A stretch of 64,000 bases of DNA from Kingdonia uniflora (taxonomy: Eukaryota; Streptophyta; Magnoliopsida; Ranunculales; Circaeasteraceae), in NCBI GenBank assembly GCA_014058105.1, contig JACGCM010000846.1, forward strand, positions 682,001 through 746,000, read 5' to 3'. The first letter of the stretch is position 1. Each line of letters begins with the position of its first letter. The notes beneath the pieces were generated by a model. That model searched no databases. It had not been told where the DNA came from and was given only the letters and a program-made list of their open reading frames with translations. Position numbers and translations under genes: made by a program. Shown here in pieces: positions 23,693 through 34,315 of this stretch.

Positions 23693-24485
23693 TTGTCATG
23701 GCCCAGCCCGGGTCTGCCTCTACAGTGACAGGAGCACAGCGGAATAAGGGACCATGCGGTGTACACGCACGTGCCGTCGACGTGTACCAGCCTTCTGTAC
23801 GGGCATAGCGAGCCAGTGGCATACAACTCACCGATGCTAGAGCGACATCCGGATAATCCTGGATACTCGTGAAGGGTCATCGAATATGTATTCGGTATAG
23901 GCAACAACGCTGAAGGTTCTCTCAATAATCCCTATAGCATAATCTATCGTGACGCGCACGAGGTACGGAAAGCACACCAGTCCTGTAGCGGATCAGGGTA
24001 GCTCAGTATGCCAGGTTTCAGATATGGGATATGTATATCTCAAGGGGCGGCGAGCCTGGACTAGTTACATAGTCCACTTATAGGGTTGGTACATCTCGGG
24101 CATCCCGTGGGACATAGCGGCGCCATATAAAGCCCTCTCTAGAAAAGTGGCCTGTATTACGAGGCAATCTCCCCTAGCTTTCCCTAGGCGTAGGAGAACT
24201 CATGACTATCCCTTATAGATAGCCCATGAGCTGGGGTCCTTGATGACCAAGCATTAAAGCTCTTTTAGTCATGGGGAGGATTGGACCAAGGTTCCTCCTT
24301 AATATAGCTACCAAGTAAATAGCTAGTTTCCAAAAGGAAACGTTAAAACTGGAGGCAAAGCGTACTGGCCCTTTTCACCCCCTTAACCGAATCCGATTTT
24401 AGTGAAACTTGGCGTGCAACTATATTAGGATAAAGAGAACATATATATCCGGAAAGATCTCAAAATGCTCGGGTGGATTTGCCAG
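23693..24485 (-). repeat. LARD copy 2, 3' LTR (inner edge deleted)
   Basis: The outer end begins TGTCATGGCCCAGCCCGG on the plus strand, the complement of the family's 3' end. The inner end stops at GGATTTGCC instead of continuing to GTCGTCACA. Confidence 0.88.
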
Positions 24486-24623
24486 GATTCAATCTTCTGC
24501 ATCTTCAAGAAACCAACGACTCTCCCGTTTTTAGTTCAGAGTACTATATCTTCTTCTGCACTAGTGGATACTGAGCCCGACTGCAAGTCTCGATGCTGAT
24601 AACTGTATCTTCGGAACTAAACC

Positions 24624-25094
24624 TTAACTTCGCCCTTTTCCAATTGAAGTGCGTAGTGATTGGACCTTCATTCGAACTCTGGAGTCTGCATTCTCATCTG
24701 GATATTGTCCCGTGGTCTCAAGCCTTCTGAAAAATGTATGGGCGGTACACTCTAGCATCGTGCCCTCTGAAATATGCTGCATCCTGCTATAAAATGACTT
24801 CTCCCCTGACACAATGTGGAATGCCGCTCTACTCAACAAACCAAGGGCGTCTCCTCTGGACAGCCCGACGAGGATATCTGCAACCCCGTCCAAGAGTGCA
24901 CTCACTTCTGAGTCACACAATGCCTTCGCTGCTCGAGAGTTCAATCTTCTTTGAATCTCGGCTTCAAACTTTACACTTCTTCTGCGAGTGATAAGGAACA
25001 AGTTTGCTACAAAACTGGGGTAAACTCTCCCCAACTGTAATGGAACACCTGCCGCACTCTGAAAAACATTGCTTCCCTTCAAAAAACTCTGCAA
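24624..25094 (-). CDS. 156-residue open frame inside LARD copy 2
   Basis: An open frame with Ser/Arg-rich segments such as RRLNSRAAKALCDSEVSALL and no recognised domain. It lies toward the 3' end of the element. The corresponding part of copy 1 (about 18530-18990) is interrupted by stops. It may be a remnant of a once-coding region or a chance frame in a long non-coding RNA-like interior. Confidence 0.2.
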   Translation of the reverse strand: MQSFLKGSNVFQSAAGVPLQLGRVYPSFVANLFLITRRRSVKFEAEIQRRLNSRAAKALCDSEVSALLDGVADILVGLSRGDALGLLSRAAFHIVSGEKSFYSRMQHISEGTMLECTAHTFFRRLETTGQYPDENADSRVRMKVQSLRTSIGKGRS

Positions 25095-27269
25095 AGGTCT
25101 TCAAACTATGTCTGCCCTTCTTACGGAACATCTGGGACACAACATCAAGATGTGGCACTCTAGCTTTACCAGTATAGAACTGAACCGGTACTCATTGTTC
25201 ACTTGGGCGAGGGAGGGTAGCTCCTAGAAGGTAGCATACTCTCAACAAGGCGCGGACCACTCTTGTCCTACCGCCAGCATAACCACGAGGCAGCCTATCA
25301 AGGCGCGGGTACTCTGATCCCTACCGCCAGCTAACCATAGAGGTCCGCCATAAAGGCATCTTGTGTGAACTTGTAAAGCCCATGAGACATCTATCTGTGC
25401 GGCCACATTTATGCTCTACCACTTTGTAGTAGGCCATCATCTAACCAATGTAATGCTAGATGGCATCTGTACCAAATTTGGCTGCAGGAAGGGTGATTGC
25501 TACCCCGGCGTCACCAAGGCCTCTCAAGTTCGGAGGACTCTAATCTGCCTCACTGCCCAAGAAGGACTTCTCAATGCCATTTCTCTGACGAGGACATAAC
25601 ACTGGCATCTGTACTTGTCAAACTCTGGTAGTAATGACCCTTATTGGAATCTGCGTACATCTACGTCACAACTTACATCTCTTCCCACACTCAATAAGCT
25701 CGACGACAGCGTTGAAACAAAGTTGTGACATATAACTGACTAACTGCTGAAGCGTTTCTCCATCTCTATATCCTTACACGTACCTGAGTACTTGGGGAAC
25801 TTGGGAACAAGATACTATCACTGCACCTGTCGCCCTGAGCTCGTTGGCTTGCGATGTCCAACTGCTATAAAACTCGCAGAGACTAACCTTCATACTGTCG
25901 CAATCATCTTTAAACTGAAGCTTAGCTATTCTCTGTCTCTTGAACTAACTTCTGCAAATACAGCCAACTCTAACCGATCACTGTGATGTGGTCATCTAAA
26001 GACACTCCATCAATGCAAACAAAGAACGAGGCACAGGAACTCTATCCCTACCGCCAATAACCAAGTGATAAGGAATTGGAAAACTAACATCCAATTCCGC
26101 TCAGGATCTTTCATCCTAGAGCATTCTTCCATCTGAGATCATATCTGAGGAAGCCCGCACAACTGACTATAGCTCAACTCTATTCTGCGACAACCACGTA
26201 ACTTACTAACCTTCAGAAACGTGAGTCTTCACCCATCTGTGAGCTTAAAATGACCTAAAACTATCTTGTGAAACAACATGGATCAACACAGCTAGAGCAC
26301 TCGAACGCCGACAAACCTGAAACTCACTGCGAAGCCAGAGAAAAAGCATCACTCGACAACTTACCTTCTTTGAGTGAGCAAAGAAGTGTCCTGTGTAACT
26401 AGGGACCAACTGCAGACAAGCGACAACCCAACTTGGGGGAAGCGCGGTTCATGTCGCGTAACCAGGAGAAACTCTGCACTCAACGTCTTCCTGACGAAAT
26501 CACTGTGTGTAAACTCAGAACCCAAACCATGTCTTCATTTCTTACTTCACGCCGCTTCACATTCGGCTTATGACATTCACCTCTGGAACGTCTCTGTACC
26601 CAACTCAGGACAATCACAACGAGTATCTCTCAGGATTCTTCAATCTTCTGTAAGGCACTAAGGAATTCAACCAAACCAAGCTTCACGGCTTCCACACGAA
26701 AGTACTCGGCAACTGACACTGGCCATATCAATCTCTGCTGAGGGGCCTCGTCCTTGATCACAACTGTTACTAAACTTCGCAGTGCGTATGCGTACCGAAT
26801 ATAATAACAACCTGCTAGATCGCCCTACTACTGCACTTCATAGAGCATCTGCTACACTGACCAGCCTTCTAGAGACAACCAACAATATAGGCCATCGCGT
26901 CCAACTAAAATCTCAATCCTCCTCTTAGCGTCATTGTCCAAAGCACACTTAACTTGAGCAATCTCGCGCTTAGATATGAAGCCTTCATCCTGCTTCTAAT
27001 TTCAACCAACATGTAGGTAACTCACTCTACAAGCTTTCACAACGGTGCTTGGATCATCTGTACAAAGCAACTGCGGCTTTAGGGATAACAACTGCCAAAT
27101 AGGTATCCCATACTACCAACTCGGGAATCATTACTCTGATCTGCTCTGACAGACGTAGGCACAATCCATCTACGCTGTGACAAACAAATGCCCAACAAGC
27201 CTTGCTCGAATAAGCTTAGACAAAACTAGTCAAGCTCTGATTGACGTAGGCACAATCTATCTACGTTCT

Positions 27270-27281
27270 GCTCTGATACCA
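27270..27281 (-). other. LARD copy 2 primer-binding site
   Basis: The minus strand reads TGGTATCAGAGC, identical to copy 1, two bases inside the 5' LTR end. Confidence 0.88.
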
Positions 27282-27283
27282 TC

Positions 27284-28078
27284 TGTTACGGCCCATCCCG
27301 GGTCTGCCTCTACAGTGCCCGGAGCACAGCGGAATAAGGGACCGTGCGGCGTACACGCACGTGCCGTCGACGTGTACCAGCCTTCTTCACGGGTGTGACG
27401 CGCTAGTGGAATACAACCCACTGATGCTAGAGCGACATCCGGATAATTCTGGATACTCGTGAGGGGTCATCAAATATGTATTCGGTATAGACAACAACGC
27501 TGAAGGTTCTCTCAATAATCCCTACAGCGTAATCTCTCGTGATGCGCACGAGGTATGGAAAACACACCTGTCCTGTAGCGGATCAGGGTAGCTCAATATG
27601 CCAATTTCCAGATAAGGGACTCATATATGAAAGGGCGACAAACCTGGAGTATTTATATTGTCCATTCGTAAGGGGCGGTGCTACTTGGATACCCGTAGGG
27701 CATAGCGGCGCCATATAAAGCCCTCTTTGGAAAATAGCCCGCATTGCGAGGCAATATCCCCCAGTCTTCCCTATGCCTAGGAGAACTCATGACTATCTCT
27801 TATAGATAGCCCATGAGCCAGGGTCCTTGATGACCAAGAAGTCATGGGGAGGATTGGACCAAGGTTCCTCTTTAATATAGCTACTAAGTAAATAGTTAAA
27901 TTCTAAAAGGAAACGTTAAAATATGAGACGAAGCGTACTGGCCCTTTTCGCCCCCTTAACCGAATTCATTTTTGACGAAACTTGGCCTGCAGCTATATTA
28001 GGATATAGAGAACATATATATCCGGACAGATCTCAAAACTCTCAGGTGGATTTGCCCAGCGTTCGGTAGGTCGTCACA
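27284..28078 (-). repeat. LARD copy 2, 5' LTR
   Basis: Its outer end GTCGTCACA (plus strand, ending 28078) is the complement of the family's TGTGACGAC start. It keeps the complete terminus missing from the 3' LTR. Confidence 0.9.
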
Positions 28079-28275
28079 CAGGTACTGAACCGAGTTGCAA
28101 AAGCATGACCGGACCATGCTTTTTAGGCCACTGCGTAAGAGAACGATGGAGAAGACTCCCAAACATCCTTGCTATGATGTAAAGCCTAGAAGGACTAAGA
28201 GGAGGCCTTGATCTTATTACTCCTCTTTTGTTGCGTATGAATTGAGAGATAAGAGGAGGAAGTAGGAGAGAAGGA

Positions 28276-29134
28276 TTTTAAATATTGATGGGATAAGGAC
28301 TCTATACCTAGACACTCTTTTCTCACATGGCTAGCAATGAAGAATAGAATCAAGACTAGGGATTTTCTCCTGAAAATTGGGAAATTACCTCTTTCTTATT
28401 GTTCTTTCTGCCCTGCAAAGAGGAAAATAGGGATCACTTGTGTTTTAAATGCCCTTATACTCAGAAAGTTTGGGGAACTGTTTTAGAAAATTTGGGCTAC
28501 ACTAAACAGATTTCGGGTTGGGATGCTGAGTTTCATTGGTTAGTTAGAATTGCTTCCATTGACAACTCAAGGGGTAAAATTCTTAAGGTAGCTTTTTGCG
28601 CCACAGTTTACCATATTTGGTTTGAAAGAAATCAAAGACAGTTCAACCAAGTCTCTATATCTGAAGAGGGTCTATATATGAAGATTTTCTATGAAGTGAG
28701 CTTCAGGTGTAACATTTCAAATTTCAAATTCAGGTTGGGGCAGAATAATGATTCTTATCTCAGAAAGTGGGGTGTGTATCCTAAAATTAGGCCACTTAGA
28801 AATTGTCTATTAGGTTGAATGGATGCAAAACTGGGAACAAAAGTTGAGAATCAGAAGCAACTGGATTGTAACAGTCTACTCGTATGAAGTACAATCAGAT
28901 CATGGACATCGTGGATATTGTGAATGTTTATATAAAGAAGGGAACAGAGCTGCTGAATCATTGCTTCCAGTCTGGAAATCTCTTCTTATTTTTCCCCGCG
29001 ACTTTCATTCACGGCTTGTAAATTTATATGTTTTGTTGATGCTGAAAAGCATAGGTATCCTAGTTTGTAATTTTGTTCATATTCAATAAATCTGGTGAGG
29101 GTCTGCCAAAACCCTAGCTTCCTCTTTAAAAAAA
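28276..29134 (+). mobile_element. 5'-truncated LINE (L1-type) 3' end
   Basis: Bounded by a perfect 15-bp target duplication, AGTAGGAGAGAAGGA, at 28261-28275 and 29135-29149, with an A run (29127-29134) at the 3' end: a typical target-primed LINE insertion. The coding remnant is the C-terminal zf-RVT region of ORF2. LTWLAMKNRIKTRD is followed, after a frame change near 28395, by an open stretch 28399-28818 with ENRDHLCFKCPYTQKVW and CATVYHIWFERN. It inserted into the P450 N-terminal membrane anchor codons. Confidence 0.92.
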
Positions 29135-29203
29135 AGTAGGAGAGAAGGAAGCCATACACACAAGGTATAGGGATCCATGGCTTAGTACTATACAACCCCT
29201 TGA

Positions 29204-29217
29204 TTCATATTTATAAA
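29204..29217 (-). promoter_or_regulatory. TATA box of the P450 pseudogene
   Basis: The minus strand reads CTTTATAAATATG, about 30-40 bases before the ATG at 29178. This leaves a very short 5' leader, which is usual for some plant P450 genes. Confidence 0.5.
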
Positions 29218-29219
29218 GG

Positions 29220-29860
29220 CTACATTCTATATTCAGGAGACAGTTCTATTATGATGTGGACATGAAACAACTCCTTGATAAGCTTCCATCATCTACAGAT
29301 ACTCAGCATCGATTCATATATATTTATTTTTTATGTTAGGCTACCATCTCTCATGAGGAAATTTTCTAATAAGAAGCATTAAAATAGGTAAATATTTTGT
29401 TTTACCGTCCATTTTTTTTTTCCCCCATATCAAACTCTACGAACATCAGGGATAGACTTATTATGGCTCTGCTTTGTACACCCGATTAAATCAATGTCGG
29501 TCAGATCTATGTCATGCGGCAGGATATCCGGTGCATCTCTAACTTTCTATTTTATTGCAAACCTGATACTGACATACTGCTAATTGTGAATTCATGGAAG
29601 ATGGAGACAAGGAATGTTATTTGGGTCTAATATAGGCCGGCATACTCAGGTACTTCTCCTTATAAATATAGTTTTACAACTCTTGTCAAAGTTTTTTCTT
29701 TTTACTTGTGTTGGAACAAGGAAGACACATTCATATGAATAGGACAAAATTATAGTGTGCTTTGAATCAGTTTGGTGGAATCTCGCTTGTAAATATGTAA
29801 GCTAAGTGTAGGATCATACAAGAATCATACAAGTTAATTATGAGGATGAATGTGAGGAAT
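29220..29860. other. P450 5' flank, no other gene seen
   Basis: Sequence upstream of the P450 TATA box. It has no long frame or repeat terminus and may contain the P450's old regulatory region. Confidence 0.45.
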
Positions 29861-30090
29861 ATTTTAGGGAATGAAATTGTTGTAGGCTTAGCGCAACATA
29901 GAAATGGCAAAGAAGCTCTTAATCTCTTATAGAAAGGAAAAAAAAAACAGAGGTATCAGGATATCAAACCCGATTCTATAACTCTCATGGTAGTAGGCTC
30001 TATTATAGGCCTCCATTTGTCCAGAGTACAACTGACGATGTACACAGAAATTGCAGCTGGGGATTTAACTCACACAAACTGCTTATAACT
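29861..30090 (+). pseudogene. Pentatricopeptide-repeat (PPR) gene scrap
   Basis: GNEIVVGLAQHRNGKEALNL matches the W-N-x-M-I-x-G-Y-A-x-x-G-x-x-x-E-A-L-x-L block of plant PPR proteins. After a stop and frame change, DIKPDSITLMVVGSI matches the following G-x-x-P-D-x-x-T-x-x-x-V-L block. Only about one and a half 35-residue motifs are visible, then a stop at about 30087. PPR proteins bind organellar RNA; this is a fragment with no visible start. Confidence 0.5.
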
Positions 30091-30576
30091 ATAGAATATT
30101 CTCTTGCATTGGTCTCTATTTACTTGGACGTCAATAGAACAATTGTTTCTAGTTTCAATACAATTGCCTGATTGCAGAATGGAACTCGTGATTTGTTTTA
30201 AATTATTTGTTGGATCAGGCTTTTCCGAGTGGTGCACGCTCCAGTTTTCCTTTGTCACTTTGCATCTGATAGAAGACACGTGAAAGATTTTGATGGTACC
30301 TGGATTGCTCAACGTCCTCCTTATGAACCCATCGTTGCAAAAGGTAAACTTCCTGTATGATGGTGGTTTAATTTGTGTGCCCCTTTTCGATGTATACATG
30401 CATTCTCTTTCTGCTCATAATGGTTTTAAGGTAAGAGCAAACGCAGCAGGGTGTGGGTTGAGTTTGGTTTGCCAACCCACACCCAACCCACTCCCAGCAG
30501 GCACTGTTTGAGTGTGACTTGAGTGACCTAACGCTAAAGTAACCCAACTGAATGTGGGGAGCTCACACTCAAATGA

Positions 30577-30636
30577 AATTGAGTTTGACGGTGTTTAGAT
30601 CACCGCGCGGTGATCTAAACACCTCCAAACTCAATT
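30577..30636. repeat. 60-bp palindrome upstream of Harbinger ORF1
   Basis: The central 34 bases (30590-30623) are a perfect palindrome around ACCGCGCGGT. After two mismatched bases on each side the arms continue as AATTGAGTTTG / CAAACTCAATT. It lies about 90 bases before the ORF1 ATG. A cruciform or a dimeric-protein site is possible. Confidence 0.9.
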
Positions 30637-30723
30637 ATTTCTCTAGATCAGCTCACTGGCTCCTTCTTCTCACCCAAAACCATGAAACCCTAGTATAGAG
30701 GAGAACATTTACACTCTCCCCAA

Positions 30724-32105
30724 ATGGCGAACTCCAGAACTTGTGGTAATAGCTCTACACCGTCGACCCCATCCTCACAAAACCCACCTTCAACACCATT
30801 CGCTCAACACCTATCATCACAATTCACTCCATACCTCTACCAAAACCCATCGCAATTTCAACCTCAATTCCAATCACAGACCCCACCTCCGTTTACTATG
30901 TCGCAAGGGGATCCCAGTTATGGACAATATCAAAGTCCATTTACATTATCTCAGCCTCAACCTCAGACGTTTAGCCCGTACTATCAACCCTATCCGCTCA
31001 CTCAACCTCAAGGTTTTCAACCGCCAAATTACTTTCAGAACTATCTATTCCATGGTGAATCAACTCAGCACAGTCAAAGTGACGCAAATGCGTCAATACC
31101 TGTTGAAGCGGCGGCTCCCCAGAAAGATAAAGGAAAAGGAAGAAAAATAAAGCACCCACAAAACAAAGACCAATCGTGCAAGTGTCAGAAACTGAGTTTT
31201 TGGACGAGACAGATGATGCTGGAATGCATTGGACGAACGCAGACTTTACGTGTCTCGCAAGGGTGTGAGTAACAACTTCTGCAAATGTTAATGGCCGCAT
31301 AAAGGGTTTTACTTTCTATCAAAAGGTCAACATTTTCTTTAACACAAACCCCAAGTGCCCCACATGACAATCATGTGGGTCGACCAAATCTCAGTGGTAT
31401 GCCCTTAATGCACAATGTGTGGCGTACAAGGGGATAGTTGCTCAAGAACGATTTAGGAATAGCAGTGGAAAAATAGAAGAAGATCGGGTACGTTATAGTT
31501 TCCTTTAACTCAATTTCAATTATTTATCGCGGACATACACGTTATTTATTTGTATTGGGTAATTTTGCGAATTATAGAAAAATGATGCACACAAAATCTA
31601 TAAAGGCTTGAATGGCGGCAATGACTTCAAACACCGTGAAGCGTATAAGATTTTGGCGCGGGAACCGCGATGGGCCAACCTAAGGGATGATGGGTTGAAC
31701 CATGCGGTGAATATACCAAAAGATATGGCCAGGAGAACATCAGATAATTCTTCTTCGGGGAACTCGGTCGGATCAAACAATCTATCGGAGGACTCCGACG
31801 GCCCACTTAGATGGTTCGTTGTATGAGGGTGGAAGCAGGCTCATCGGTCAAAAAATCAACAGAGAGAACATTGCATCACAAAAGGCAATAGAAGGTGTTA
31901 CTGCATCTGGTTGCGGTATCCAGACTCTGCTGGATGAACTACGGTTAGAGAAGATGCAAGTGAACCAAGAAAAGGAAGAAGAAGAGCAAAAGCAATACAA
32001 CACTGGCAAGCCAAAATGGATTTGGAGCAAGCAAAGGAAGATCGTAAAATCATAGAGAAAAACTTGGGTACTCTTTCTGGACATCAATTGCAATATTATC
32101 TATAG
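30724..32105 (+). pseudogene. Harbinger ORF1, Myb/SANT-like DNA-binding protein
   Basis: The first 182 residues (30724-31272) are Pro/Gln/Ser-rich, then comes the trihelix start, DDAGMHWTNADFTCLARV, typical of the ORF1 Myb/SANT domain. Reading on with stops and frame changes gives NDAHKIYKGLNGG, FKHREAYKILAREPRWANL (the conserved F-x-x-x-x-x-W-x-x-L-K-x-x-P-K-W region), NNLSEDSDGPL, SRLIGQKINRENI and a charged Glu/Lys helix (EEEEQKQ). Family knowledge: ORF1 proteins bind the subterminal DNA and act with the transposase. At least one frameshift near 31830 and several stops disable it. It is transcribed divergently from the other two genes. Confidence 0.75.
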
Positions 32106-32409
32106 ATAATGGAATGTCTGGCCAATAGGAGCGGATCAGGTACTTGAATAGGTGATGAAATGTAATTTAACTTTACTGTATATTTGAGTTTTATTTCCAA
32201 GAATGAAGTTTACCTTCCAATAATGTAACCGTCTGAATAATATACTTTGCTATTGAAGAATGCAATCTTGTTTTTGAAATATTTATTTTCGATAATATTG
32301 CGTTAAAACAAATACAAGATTAATGCAATATCAAAAACTTGTTTAATAAACTTGTACGACAAGAAACATTAAATTACATGAATAACACTCAGATAAAAAA
32401 AATAGAATA

Positions 32410-33746
32410 CTAGGTTTGAAAATTTCCCTTCACGACCCACAAATGCTCGATTAGATCATCCTTTAGATCAAAGTGAAGTTCTCGACTTCGAATTCGGTTC
32501 ATTTTCGATATAAAAGATTCTATTGTTCCTCGTTCGCGTATAATATCGAACGGTTCGCCTTCGATAGTTGAGGGCTTGGCCGGATCGTAGTCTAAGTATG
32601 ATGGGAATGCACCTCGTTCCTCTTCGATGATCATATTGTGCATTATCACGCACACCTTCATGACCTTGCTCAATACCTGAGGGTCATACAATTTTAACGG
32701 ATTTTTTACAACATTGAACCGAGATTGTAAAATTCCAAACGTCCGTTCTACGTCTTTTCAGCAGCTTTCTTGTTGTTGAGCAAAGAATTTTTGTTTCGCT
32801 ATAACCGGATTGGATATGGTTTGGACAAGTGTTCCCCATTTGGGGTATATGTCATCCGCTAGGTAATACCCCATATCATAAGCTTTCCCAGCAATTGTAT
32901 AATTGCAAGGCGGAGCGATACCATCAGCAGGTCGGTGAAAAGATGTAATTGTTGCAGGACATTGATATCATTGTTAGACCCTGGTAACCCAAAAAAAGTT
33001 TGCCAAATCTAAAGGTTGTGTGAAGTTACCGCTTCAAGAATCAGTGTTGCCTTGGGGTAATGACCAGTAAATTAACCGTTCCAAGCTTTGAGACAATTTT
33101 TCCATATCCAATACAAGCAATCAAGGCTTCCTAACATGCCAGGAAATCCCCGGGACTCTCCGATCGCTTTTAACTTTTCGATGTCGGCCGCATTTGGTGC
33201 TCAATGATATTCCTCGCCAAAAATTTGTATAACTGCAACACGAAACCTTTTAACACATAACAAGGTTGTGCTTTCTCCTATTCAGATATATTCGTCAACA
33301 AGATCTGCCACAACACCATAGTTTAGAAAACTTAGTGCTGCGACTACCTTTTGGTACGGTGATAACCCTATAGTACCAGCGTTGTTGGGTTTCTGGATAA
33401 AATAATGATCATGTGCAACGACTGCATTGAATAGATGCATAAACATGTTTCTACTCATACGAAAACGTTGCCGAAATTCCCATGGCTCATATGTGCAATT
33501 CGGCTTGAAGTAGTATCGTATAATGTTGTAATGCCCCAATTGGTGATCTCGCTTCTTTCTCTTATCCTTACAGCTCATGACACTCCTGTAATAGCTCGAA
33601 GTTGCATCCTCAACTATTATGTTTACTGCAGCTTGGTACAGAATGCAAAGTGCCGCCGCACAATTATAGATAAGATCGTCATCGGAGGACGACGACGATA
33701 AACCTGGAGGATCGGGTATGGATGAATCGAATGATGAAGAAGACAT
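32410..33746 (-). pseudogene. Harbinger DDE transposase
   Basis: The N-terminus at 33746 is Ser/Asp-rich; then FRQRFRMSRNMFMHLFNAVV, GLSPYQKVVAALSFLNYGVV and DLVDEYI match the PIF/Harbinger (HARBI1-like, DDE_Tnp_4) family. With several stops the minus strand continues: IGESRGFPGMLGSLDC holds the first catalytic Asp, and LPGSNNDINVL the second. A C-terminal part (32691-32410) with VMKVCVIMHNMIIEEERG ends in DLIEHLWVVKGN, the usual tail. The encoded enzyme would cut at TWA targets. Stops between 33281 and 32692 disable it. Its start faces the palindrome at 33866-33917. Confidence 0.9.
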
Positions 33747-33865
33747 TTGAGGCTTTGGAGTTGAGAGAAGGGTATAATACCAGAAGGCAGATATGTTTCC
33801 AATGGAAGATAGGTGTAAAAATGGGAGAAATGTAAAAGGGGAAGAAGTTGTGGGTCTTTTACCCT

Positions 33866-33917
33866 AGATTTGGCAATGAAATGAGCACCGCGCGGTATTC
33901 ATTTCGCCGCCAAATCT
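33866..33917. repeat. 52-bp nested palindrome upstream of the transposase
   Basis: The core ACCGCGCGGT (33887-33896) is flanked by GAAATGA / TCATTTC and further out by AGATTTGGC / GCCAAATCT, with short mismatched spacers. It lies 120 bases before the transposase start. The outer arms differ from those at 30577-30636, but the core is identical. Confidence 0.88.
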
Positions 33918-33924
33918 ATGTTTG

Positions 33925-34150
33925 AATTCCTCAGTGACAATTTTGTTCAAATAGAGTTAGGTTTTATTCGAATAAAGCTGCTCAGTGCCAAATTATATAA
34001 AATTGTTAAAATTTATTCGAACAGACAAATAGTCAGTTCGATTAGACATTGAAAAAAACTCTACCAAAAATCTAAAAACATTACCAAATAGTCTGCAGAA
34101 ATATAAAACACCTGAGTACAAATTTAATCGAACAGACAAATAGCCAATTT
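33925..34150. repeat. ATTCGAATA-type motif cluster within Harbinger
   Basis: Five variants (TTCAAATAGAG, TTATTCGAATAAAG, TTATTCGAACAGAC, TTCGATTAGAC, TTAATCGAACAGAC), with CTCAG beside two of them, resemble the array in the copia LTR at 12638-12820. Their role here is unknown. Confidence 0.55.
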
Positions 34151-34315
34151 CAACAAAAACTTCAGTCAATTTCAACATTAGATAATAATGGTTAATAAAC
34201 ATTAAAAACATACAAAACATCGTCTACAAATATATCGTTTACTCATAATCATCTACATAATCAAAATGCAGCTTCTACATCGTCTAAAAAAGCATAAAAA
34301 ATACCTATATCTACT

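Larger units (their letters stand above)
23693..28078 (-). mobile_element. LARD-like LTR retrotransposon, copy 2
   Basis: Same family as 15527-20011, inserted in the opposite orientation into P450 exon 1. Flanks read CGGGT (23688-23692) and CAGGT (28079-28083), a 5-bp duplication with one later change. Removing element and one flank restores the P450 frame exactly. The 5' LTR is 27284-28078, the 3' LTR 23693 to about 24485. The primer site is at 27270-27281. The junction near 24486 lacks the purine tract and the first roughly 20 bases of the 3' LTR that copy 1 keeps, so a deletion of around 90 bases occurred there. Confidence 0.93.
22510..29178 (-). pseudogene. CYP71-type cytochrome P450, split by two insertions
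   Basis: The minus-strand gene starts at ATG 29178 (MDPYTLCVWLPSLLLPPL, a membrane anchor). It continues across a LINE (28276-29134) to RPPLSPSRLYII and the KKHGPVMLLQLGSV block at 28275-28079. It resumes after a LARD element at 23692 with [20 protein letters not shown]. Exon 1 ends at 23027; an 88-base GT-AG intron (22939-23026) is followed by exon 2, DMYLAGSDTSS (the I-helix oxygen-binding A/G-G-x-D/E-T-S region) and the ESLKIHPP K-helix. A run of seven G near 22730 shifts frame before PRGCTSHCIINGY and FLPERF. Similarity ends near 22510, before the heme-binding FxxGxRxCxG loop. Stops include a TAG at 23544-23546 where the family has Trp. Plant CYP71 enzymes oxidise specialised metabolites on the ER; this copy cannot. 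Confidence 0.93.

Noticed and set aside
24734..25599. Plus-strand frames within LARD copy 2
   Set aside because: No family signal, and they are not shared with copy 1; likely chance.
30743..31150. His/Asn-rich plus-strand frame of 135 residues
   Set aside because: Shadow of the Pro/Gln-rich ORF1 in another frame.
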